Positions 16,260 through 25,100 of a stretch of DNA of 64,000 bases are shown here, piece by piece (position 1 is the stretch's first letter; each line of letters begins with the position of its first letter). The DNA comes from JANQSP01 sp965226095 (lineage in GTDB: Bacteria; Bdellovibrionota; Bdellovibrionia; Bdellovibrionales; UBA1609). The notes under the pieces are model-generated. The model was not told the DNA's origin. It did not search any database and was given only the letters and a program-made list of their open reading frames with translations. Made by a program: the position numbers and the translations under genes. The stretch is from NCBI GenBank assembly GCA_965226095.1, contig OZ245336.1, positions 1,364,001 through 1,428,000 of the forward strand, written 5' to 3'.

Positions 16260-18941
16260 TTAAGTTTGTTTTTCTATGGCAGACCTAGCCACAATGAGGC
16301 GGGCCACCGGAACACGATAGGCAGAACAGCTCACATAATCTAATCCATTTCTATTGAAAAAATAAATACTTTTTTGTTCCGCTCCATGCTCTCCACAAAT
16401 ACCTATTTTCAAATTTGGCTTCTGACTCCGCGCCAACTGCACGGCTCTTTGAATCAAAAAACCCACTCCCTTTTCATCAATCACTGCAAAAGGATCTTCA
16501 GTCAGCAAGTTTTCATTCATATAGGAGGGAAGAAATTTTCCACAATCATCTCTGGAAATACCCAGAGTGGTTTGTGTTAAATCATTGGTTCCAAAGCTAA
16601 TGAAATCCACAACCTCAGCCAGTTCATCAGCTATTAAAGCCGCTCGCGGCAGTTCAATCATTGTGCCAATCAGATAATCAAATTTTTTGTTTTTCTCCTG
16701 CTGTACACTATGGATTTCCTCTTCTATCAACTTCCTCAAAAAAACCAATTCCTGTTTCATCATGACTAAAGGAATCATAATTTCAGGAACAGGTTGTTCA
16801 CCCTGATCTATTCTTTCACACACTGCTTCAGCGATAGCCCTTACCTGCATCCGATAGATATCCGGGTAGGAAATAGCCAAACGACAACCTCTATGACCCA
16901 GCATGGGGTTAACTTCCTGCAAACTTTTTACCTTCTCCTTAATCAGCTCTTTTTTCTCATTTGTTTTTAATGCGAATTCTTCAATTTCAGCATCTCTTTG
17001 AGGTAAAAATTCATGCAATGGAGGATCCAAAAGCCGGATGGTCACAGGATAATTCTTCATGACAGCAAACAATTCACTAAAGTCCGCCCTCTGCATAGGC
17101 AACAATTCCTGCAAAGCCTGCCATCGATCACTTTCCTTCCCAGCCAAAATCATTTTTCGCACGGACACAATACGATCTCCCCCAAAAAACATGTGCTCTG
17201 TACGGCATAGTCCAATACCTTCTGCTCCAAACTGTCGAGCCAGTTTCGCCTCCCTGGGGTGATCCGCATTCACTCTGACTTCCATTTGTGAGTACTTTTT
17301 AACAATCGCCATGAACTTGTTAAAGTTTTCATCTATCTGAGTATCTAAAGTGGGAACAATCCCTAAGAAAATCTCACCAGTGGAACCATCCAAAGAGATC
17401 TCCTCTCCTTTTTTTAAGGAATGTTTACCGGCTTTCAACACCGCCTTGGATTCATCCAACACAAGCTCTTCACAACCGACGATACAACATTTTCCCATTC
17501 CACGAGCCACTACAGCGGCATGAGAAGTAATGCCCCCTCTGATGGTTAAAATACCTTCTGCACAAATCATGCCTTTGATGTCTTCAGGAGAAGTTTCCTG
17601 ACGGACCAAGATCACCTTCTGCCCTCTGGCTTTGTACAACAAAGCCTCTTCCGTGGAAAATACAATCCGGCCGGACACTCCACCAGGACTGGCCGCCAAG
17701 CCCTGAGCAATTTTTTCTTTTTTAGCTTTTGGATCCAAAGTGGGATGCAACAACTGCTCAATGGCCGAAGGTTGTACACGAAACAAAACCTCCTGTTCTG
17801 TAATGACACCTTCTTCAAACATGTCCAAAGCCACTTTAAGCGCCGCCTTGGCTGTTCTTTTGGCACTACGAGTTTGTAAAATCCACAACCGCCCTTTTTC
17901 CACAGTAAACTCAATGTCCTGTACATCCTTGTAATGACTCTCCAGTTTTTGACTAATCTCAGTAAGGTTTTGAAACACAGAAGGAAACTTTTCCTCCAAG
18001 GTTTCAGGCGCTTGTCCATTGGCCATCTCACGGGTAATGGGAACCGGAGTACGATAACCAGCCACCACATCTTCTCCCTGAGCATTTATTAAAAATTCCC
18101 CCACCATGTGTTTTTCTCCATTAGAAGGATTCCGCGTAAAAGCCACACCGGTTGCACAGTCATTTCCCTTATTGCCAAAAACCATCGCCTGAATATTCAC
18201 CGCTGTGCCACTCTCATGTGAATAATTATTGAGTTCACGATAAGAGATAGCTCGAACATTATTCCAACTATCAAAAACCGCCGCCACAGCAGAGTACAAT
18301 TGCTCTTCCGGATCCTGGGGAAAATGCTGACCCGTAGCCTGCAACACCTGATCCTTAAAACAGCTCACTAGTTTTTTTAGATCCACCACCTTAAGCTCTG
18401 TGTCTCTTTTATAGCCTTTGGATCTCTTGAAATCCTCCAATAAAAAAAGCAATTGTGAAGACTCCACGGATAGCGCCACATCCGCATACATTTGTATAAA
18501 ACGACGATAGCAATCCCAGGCAAACCATTCAGACCCACTCTGCTGTGCCAATGTATGAACAGCTATATCGTTTAGACCCAGATTAAGAATACTGTCCATC
18601 ATGCCGGGCAAACTCACTTTGGCTCCGGAACGTACACTAACTAAAAGAGGATTTTTATTGTCCGCAAACACACAATTCATTTCTCGCGCCAGCTCATCCA
18701 TCGCCTTGCGAACTTCACGTTTTAAAAAATCAGGCAGTTGCTTATTATTTTTATAAAAAGCCAGACACATTTGAGCGGAAATTGTAAAGCCAGGAGGTAC
18801 GGGAAAACCCATGGAAATCATTTCTGCCAAATGAGCTCCTTTACTGCCTAACACATCCTGCATAGCAGAAGAGCCCTCCACTTTTTTTGGCAAAAAGTAA
18901 TATAAATTCTTTTCCGGTTTTTTATCTTTTTGCAAACTCAT
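16260..18941 (-). CDS. ppdK: Pyruvate, phosphate dikinase
   Basis: The enzyme interconverts pyruvate + ATP + phosphate with phosphoenolpyruvate + AMP + diphosphate. The 893 residues follow the family order. An N-terminal ATP-grasp domain includes GSKGAHLAEM and SVRSGAKVSLPGMMDSILNLG. The swivelling domain has the phospho-His motif GGITSHAAVVARGMGK (about 470-485). The C-terminal PEP-binding TIM barrel has IGLCRTEHMFF, IGTMIELPRAAL, SFGTNDLTQ and the Cys motif GICGEHGAE. Pyrophosphate made or used here links it to the membrane pyrophosphatase at 55.8 kb; that link is inference. glyQS lies 47 bp upstream on the same strand. Confidence 0.97.
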   Translation of the reverse strand: MSLQKDKKPEKNLYYFLPKKVEGSSAMQDVLGSKGAHLAEMISMGFPVPPGFTISAQMCLAFYKNNKQLPDFLKREVRKAMDELAREMNCVFADNKNPLLVSVRSGAKVSLPGMMDSILNLGLNDIAVHTLAQQSGSEWFAWDCYRRFIQMYADVALSVESSQLLFLLEDFKRSKGYKRDTELKVVDLKKLVSCFKDQVLQATGQHFPQDPEEQLYSAVAAVFDSWNNVRAISYRELNNYSHESGTAVNIQAMVFGNKGNDCATGVAFTRNPSNGEKHMVGEFLINAQGEDVVAGYRTPVPITREMANGQAPETLEEKFPSVFQNLTEISQKLESHYKDVQDIEFTVEKGRLWILQTRSAKRTAKAALKVALDMFEEGVITEQEVLFRVQPSAIEQLLHPTLDPKAKKEKIAQGLAASPGGVSGRIVFSTEEALLYKARGQKVILVRQETSPEDIKGMICAEGILTIRGGITSHAAVVARGMGKCCIVGCEELVLDESKAVLKAGKHSLKKGEEISLDGSTGEIFLGIVPTLDTQIDENFNKFMAIVKKYSQMEVRVNADHPREAKLARQFGAEGIGLCRTEHMFFGGDRIVSVRKMILAGKESDRWQALQELLPMQRADFSELFAVMKNYPVTIRLLDPPLHEFLPQRDAEIEEFALKTNEKKELIKEKVKSLQEVNPMLGHRGCRLAISYPDIYRMQVRAIAEAVCERIDQGEQPVPEIMIPLVMMKQELVFLRKLIEEEIHSVQQEKNKKFDYLIGTMIELPRAALIADELAEVVDFISFGTNDLTQTTLGISRDDCGKFLPSYMNENLLTEDPFAVIDEKGVGFLIQRAVQLARSQKPNLKIGICGEHGAEQKSIYFFNRNGLDYVSCSAYRVPVARLIVARSAIEKQT

Positions 18942-18988
18942 GGCGGTTTATTCATCCCAAAATTTTACTTTGATGTCAGCTACATATT

Positions 18989-20290
18989 TTAACTCTTAGG
19001 CATTTTATTTACCAAATAGTCCTTTAAACTTTCTATGGATATACGATCCTGCATCATGCTGTCCCGCTCCCGAACTGTTACCTGCTTATCTTCCTGGGAA
19101 TCAAAATCCACAGTCAGACAAAAAGAAGTGCCAATTTCATCCTGCCGGCGGTACCTTTTTCCTATACTACCGCTATCATCATATTCCACTCGCCAGTTTT
19201 TTTCCAAATCCTGTTGAATCTTTTGAGCCATTTCCATTAACCCGGATTTTTTGCTGAGAGGTAACACAGCCACCTGCACAGGACTCAAATCAGGACTCAA
19301 CGACAATAGTACTCTGGCCTCTCCTTTCACCACTTCCTCCTTGTAGGCGGAACACAACACAGCCAAAAACAGGCGATCAAAACCAATAGAGGTTTCAATC
19401 ACATGCGGGATATAACTTTCTTTTTTCTCCGAATCAAAATAAGCAAGTTTTTTTCCACTAAATTGTTGATGTTGCTTAATATCAAAATCACCCCGATGGT
19501 GTACTCCTTCCAGCTCCCGCCAACCCATAGGGAATAAGAATTCCAGATCCACCGCCCGCTGAGCATAATGAGCAAGCTCTCCTTTTTTATGTTCCGCCAC
19601 TCTCAATTGAGAATCAGAAAAGCCCATACCAAACAACCACTTTTTTCGCTCCTCCAGCCAGTACTCGAAATAATCATCAGACTTTTCAGGCGGCACAAAG
19701 TATTGCATTTCCATTTGCTCAAATTCCCGACATCGGAAAATAAAATTTCCCAAGGTGATTTCATTTCTAAAAGCTTTTCCAATTTGCGCCACTCCAAAAG
19801 GAATTTTTTTTCTCATACTGGTCTGTACATTCAGGAAATTCACATAAATACCCTGAGCAGTTTCCGGACGCAGATAAATTTGATTGGCACTGTCTTCCAT
19901 CGGACCAACATAAGTTTTAAACATGAGATTAAAAGGACGAGGCTCCGTTAGTTCTTTAGAACCACACTTGGGGCATTTTTTTGCATCCTCTTTTTCCTGC
20001 CGAAATCTAAAGCGGCATTTTTTACAATCCACCAGGGGATCGGAAAAACCATCCACATGACCGGAAGCTTTCCACACAGAAGGATGCATAAGGATAGCCG
20101 CATCCAGCCCTTCTATATCCTGCCGATGCGTCATGGCCTGCCACCATTTATTCTGAATACTTCTTTTGAGTTGAACTCCCAAAGGACCATAATCCCAACA
20201 GGCACTTAATCCCCCATACACTTCACTGCCCGGGAAGACGTAACCACGTCTTTTACATAAAGAAACTAAAGCTTGAAGATCTTTTAGCAT
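18989..20290 (-). CDS. glyQS: Glycyl-tRNA synthetase, single-chain class II type
   Basis: The protein charges tRNA-Gly. The N terminus LCKRRGYVFPGSEVYGGLSACWDYGPLGVQLK is typical of the dimeric alpha2-type enzyme. CKKCRFRFRQEKEDAKKCPKCGSKE looks like the zinc-ribbon insertion. Motif 2 and 3 regions are RPETAQGIYVNF/FRNEITL and IPHVIETSIGFDRL. The anticodon-binding domain is C-terminal. At 433 residues it is a little shorter than the common 450-470. It precedes ppdK on the same strand with 47 bp between, so the two may form an operon. Confidence 0.95.
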   Translation of the reverse strand: MLKDLQALVSLCKRRGYVFPGSEVYGGLSACWDYGPLGVQLKRSIQNKWWQAMTHRQDIEGLDAAILMHPSVWKASGHVDGFSDPLVDCKKCRFRFRQEKEDAKKCPKCGSKELTEPRPFNLMFKTYVGPMEDSANQIYLRPETAQGIYVNFLNVQTSMRKKIPFGVAQIGKAFRNEITLGNFIFRCREFEQMEMQYFVPPEKSDDYFEYWLEERKKWLFGMGFSDSQLRVAEHKKGELAHYAQRAVDLEFLFPMGWRELEGVHHRGDFDIKQHQQFSGKKLAYFDSEKKESYIPHVIETSIGFDRLFLAVLCSAYKEEVVKGEARVLLSLSPDLSPVQVAVLPLSKKSGLMEMAQKIQQDLEKNWRVEYDDSGSIGKRYRRQDEIGTSFCLTVDFDSQEDKQVTVRERDSMMQDRISIESLKDYLVNKMPKS

Positions 20291-20678
20291 TTGAATTTAG
20301 TAATATGAAACAAGGATTTGTAAAAGTCCATTTTTATCTGGTTTTGAATAAACCTTCATTTTTGCAAAAACTGTCTTTATTTGAAACAGGTATAAACTTT
20401 CTTTATACTATATTTCAGGTAAAGCATAAAGTATTTAAAGTATTTTGAAGCGATGTTTTTCTAAAAATCGGGTTTTATTGAGTATTTTATGTACAAAAGT
20501 GAATAATTTTCATGGTTTGCATAAAAGTATTTTATTTCACTTGTCTCTGCATTATAATAAGATTTGCTTATAGTAGTCTGCCTGGCCTAAAGCCATAAAA
20601 AGAAGCTTTTTCTAAAAGCCACAGTAGCAGAAAAGCCAGAATTTAGTGATTTTTGTTAATAATTTGTAAAGGAGTTAT
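20291..20678. other. Divergent intergenic region, glyQS / exported barrel-like gene
   Basis: This 388-bp AT-rich gap between divergent genes must contain both promoters. On the plus strand TATAAT lies at 20553-20558 without a good -35. AAAGGAG at 20668-20674 is the ribosome site of the next gene. No RNA gene or riboswitch was recognised. Confidence 0.4.
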
Positions 20679-22127
20679 ATGCCATTTTTGCGCAAAATGA
20701 AGGGTTTATGTAAATACAGCCTGCTATTTCTCATCATTTGCCTGATGAGTAGCCCTTCCTATGCCCAAACTTCAAAAAAAGCAGTGCTTACAGCACAAAC
20801 TGACAAAAACAAATCGACAAAATTTAAATTCAGTAAAAGAAATCGAAAAATCAAAAAATCAAACTTAAAAATCAAAGTACAGCCAAAACCTCTCCCTTCT
20901 TTGGATGAAACAATTAGACAAGTGGATGCCAACATCAACAAAATGACAGATGTTTTTGATTCCACACTGTTCAAAGCGAATAATAACAACCAATCTACTT
21001 TAATATGGCTTCATGATTCTGATTTTCTGGACAATAGAAGCAAAATCACTAATACCAAACCTCCTAAATTTGAATTCTGGTGGAAATACAGATTAGCCAG
21101 CTCTCATGTCAATTCTATTACTGCACCACAATCTATTGCTTTTTTGGATCTGGATATCAAAGTGCTGTCTCAATGGTCCCCTTCCTTATTCGGACAGGCA
21201 GAGTTTGAATTAAGCCTGGCCGCTGGTTCCGGAAGTGAAGATAAAAACAAAATTACAAGTAAAGAAATCATTATCTTATGGAAAGTTTATCCCTGGTTAA
21301 TTTTAAAACCAGGGATCATCAACCAAATATTTTTAAGATCCCCTTTACTTATAGAAGAGGACTCCAAAAAACCTTTTCCTGGAATCATAGGAAACACTAG
21401 TCTAGTCAAAAAAGATAAGCATACTGTTTCCATGAATACTCAACTGGCTGTTCCTGAAAATTCTGTTGAAGGAGCTTATATTCAACGTCTATTTGAATTC
21501 AGCACCCCTCTATTTTTCACTCAATCCACCCTCTGGCATTACGATCCAAAAAGTCATTACAAAATAAATTCTCACCTGACCTGGTTTCACTTTTTTTCCC
21601 TTAAAGACAGTACTATTCCCGAGAACAGCATCATCAAACTTCGTGAAAATACAATGGCTAAAAATAATAAGCTTTTTGAATATCCTTATTACGGCCTTTA
21701 TACCGGAATAGAACCTAATTTTAAAATCTTTCCAAAATTAAAATTTAATTTAAAATTCCATTACATCAACAACCTGGGAGTATTTTTTACAAACCTTAAA
21801 TTGGAAGAACCCGAGACATATTTGAACCAGGGATTTTTAATCAGTATCAGCGCGCCTGTGGACATGACAGAAAATTTACGAATTACTCCAAAAATAGAAT
21901 ATTTTTATATTCAACCGGATGCCACCATTGGCTACTATGGAACTGAACACTACGGCTACACCAACAGCCATGGATTCCTTGGAGAAATCATTACCAACAT
22001 TTACACCATTAACATGGAGATAGGTTGTCGTTTTATCATGAGTTGGCCTATAAAAAAAGACAGAGGATTAAAACAAGATCAATTTGATTTTTTAATTTTT
22101 GTAAGGAGCAATTATGCCAGAATTTAA
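20679..22127 (+). CDS. Exported protein, likely outer-membrane barrel
   Basis: Function not recognised. The 482-residue protein has a signal peptide ending SSPSYA (about residue 29) and a very basic segment (30-70). A long region of alternating polar and aromatic residues follows, with many Trp/Tyr/Phe (FEFWWKYRLASSHV, LFGQAEFELSLAAGSG, LRITPKIEYFYIQP), as in beta-barrel outer-membrane proteins; the last residues are not a classic C-terminal Phe signal. AAAGGAG precedes the ATG. It overlaps the giant lipoprotein gene by 14 bases, so the two are translated from one message and probably work together in the envelope. Confidence 0.55.
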   Translation: MPFLRKMKGLCKYSLLFLIICLMSSPSYAQTSKKAVLTAQTDKNKSTKFKFSKRNRKIKKSNLKIKVQPKPLPSLDETIRQVDANINKMTDVFDSTLFKANNNNQSTLIWLHDSDFLDNRSKITNTKPPKFEFWWKYRLASSHVNSITAPQSIAFLDLDIKVLSQWSPSLFGQAEFELSLAAGSGSEDKNKITSKEIIILWKVYPWLILKPGIINQIFLRSPLLIEEDSKKPFPGIIGNTSLVKKDKHTVSMNTQLAVPENSVEGAYIQRLFEFSTPLFFTQSTLWHYDPKSHYKINSHLTWFHFFSLKDSTIPENSIIKLRENTMAKNNKLFEYPYYGLYTGIEPNFKIFPKLKFNLKFHYINNLGVFFTNLKLEEPETYLNQGFLISISAPVDMTENLRITPKIEYFYIQPDATIGYYGTEHYGYTNSHGFLGEIITNIYTINMEIGCRFIMSWPIKKDRGLKQDQFDFLIFVRSNYARI

Positions 22128-25100
22128 GCACATCATTTTTCTATTCAGTTTTTGTATTGTATTTCATACTGGATGTTTTTTATTTCCTGATGATGATTCT
22201 CCAGGAACAAAAGCACCTACAACGGATACTGCTCATCCCTGTATTCCATCCACAAACAGAAGTGAAGGTTATATCACAGTCAGTGAAGTCACAGGAGAGC
22301 TTACATCTGTTCCCAGCCCAAATGGTTTATCGGAAAAGTTCACTTTGAATCTAAGAGCTTGTATTAAAGGCCGTTTGGCAGAACAAATATTTGACGCTTC
22401 TTTCTGGATTAGCTCCAATGAAGAAACCATTATTAAATATGAGGAAGAAGAAAATGAAGAGCTACGGGAAACACTTAAGGAAACTGAGAACTCCCTTTTA
22501 ACTGCTGACAACAAATTAATTCAAGTGGTAGGGGATAAAGATGGGTGCCTGAAATGGACAGAAGAATATGATTACACACATAAGAAACAATCCCAGTGGT
22601 TCATCAGTAATCGACTTATTAGTGGAAGAAGTCGAGGTTTTATAGGCACACATATTGTCCCTTTGATTGTGAATCCTCGGCTCCAGTTACTAGAGTATAA
22701 AAAAGTGCAGGACTACAGACCAAAATACAAAGATAAATCTATAGAACAACATGTACATGAAACAGAGTGTTTAACACAAAGAATGACACCTAAAAAGTCT
22801 ACTGCAACAACCAAAAAAAATACTGAAAAGTATAATATTATTGTCGATAAGGTGGATTTTACAGGAAGACAGAGCACAGAAAACAATGAAAGATATATCA
22901 AGGTTAATATCGACGCTCATGTAAAGACCCTCACCACAGATATTCATGGAAAACAAACAGATAATATTCTCGATAGAGGACAATTCATTATTAAACCCAT
23001 GTTATTAATAATGCAGGATGAAGAAATAATTGGAGAAAATAAACCTATATATAAACAATTAAACGAACATGTTCAGGAAGTTAAAACACAATTTAGAGAC
23101 AATGTATTGGCTAGTGATGTTTTTGATTGGGAAATTCCAATAGAAGCATACGATTTTCCTATTACACTATATCTCCAAGTGATACCCGTAGGAGAAACCG
23201 CAGAGCGAATTAATGTTTTCGAAGGAATCTACAGAATCGGACAATATTTTAAGGATATTGAAGGAGAAAAAACATTATCTCTTTACCAAGAACTCAATGA
23301 ATATTATCGTAATCGAATATCTCTATCTACAGAAGATACGGATTCATTAAACATAACGACAACTGAATCTGATACCAATGACCCGTTAGTTGCCTGTGTA
23401 CAAGAAAACAATAATATCAACCAAATGGTCATAGAACACTGTATTAGTAAAAAAAAATTAACTAAATACACAGACGGTTCCAAAGAAGCCGGCTGGGTTA
23501 CAGATGAAATTAAAATGGGTTTTCTACAGGTCCATGCGGAAAACTGGCTTTCCAGAACAATCCAAACACAGGTCAGAACAAATATTTTTGATCCATTTGA
23601 TAACGATCGAAAAAGTTTACGGGATATTGATATCAAAGTGACAGATCTCACAACAGGAAAAGTGGAAAAACCACTCCGGCCAGAAACAGAAGGAGCTGGA
23701 AATATCACTTTTACAATATCAACATTTCAAAATTGGTATAAACGACAAAGATATTTTTTAAAACTGATTCATTTTTCAAATCCCACCGATAAAATGAATT
23801 TATATAAAATTATTGCCATTAACCCTTGGGATTATGGATTTACACATGGTTACGATGTCACACAATCACAATCTCTTTCCACCACCTGTCTTGACAAAAA
23901 CAATGATAAAGAACAGCGTAAAACAGTAAAACAACTCTTTGAAGATATCGCTGAAACCAATAATAATGTACCCACCTCCTTCGATCCGACACTTATAAAG
24001 AAAATCTTTTGTTATGAAGACGACCGCTCAACAAATGAAGAACAAAGATCTAGTTGGTGGGCAGAGAAGTTTAAAGAAATAAAAAAGATCCTTAGCGCGC
24101 CTTTTAGAGAGGCAGTGCTTACAGGACCAGAGCCAAGCCCTGAACAACTCACTGATGCTTTTTTTAAAAAATTTGACAGTTCAATGAAAAAAACTCGCCC
24201 GCACAGTTTTATACATCTCTTTAGAAACCTAAACACTTACCCCTCTTATCTCGTTGATTCCTCTTTAAATCGGGATTTTTACTATAACATGAGGTTTACA
24301 GTAACTCCGCGAGTGGTCCGTTATGATGATATCCGTGCCGGTCAACAAAACAAAGGACCCATACGTGATGGTATTTATCTATTTGAAATGGCCGTTCTCA
24401 AAAACGAACAAGAAAAATCAAATGGATTAAAAAACATGGTTCTTGTGAATGCAAATCCTTCTATTATCGAAACGCAACACAATGGCGACATTCCTCTTTT
24501 TAGATGTATAAACAAAGATGGAAAAATGGAGAATTTAGATTGTCTGAAAGAAGAAGATTTTCTTTTTCCACCTAAGAGAATCCCCGTCATCATTCGAGAC
24601 GGTATAATGAAAACAGACATTAAATTTCTTATCGAAAGAAAAAATTTAATGTTTGCCAACTCTAAAAACGAACTGATTTTCCGCCTTCTACCTACTGATC
24701 CAGAAAGTATTGTATGTGATGATGGTGACTGTGACTCTATAGATAATCTCCAATATGAAGATAATCTGGATTGGGAAGCAACCGTTAAAGGAAATCCTCA
24801 ACCAGCCAACCCTAAAGATTATGATATGTATTTTCATACCTACCGCACTCCTTTCATCCCCAGCGAATGGAATAACTGGATGATAGCAAATGAAATGAGC
24901 CCAAGTTTTACAAAACTAAATGAACTCTATGATCAACTTACAAAATCCTATAAAGATAAAAACTCTGATCTCGAAACAATGGATAACTATGTAAATCAGG
25001 AAAGAACAGCCGGTGTATCCTTTGAAAATGCAGAAAAATTTGTAACTAATGAAAAAGAAACAATAGGAAAACTTATAGAAGTCGATCCAAAATTTGATCC

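Noticed and set aside
17612..18085. 157-codon minus-strand frame inside ppdK
   Set aside because: Different frame of a clear PPDK gene, Trp/Arg-rich shadow composition.
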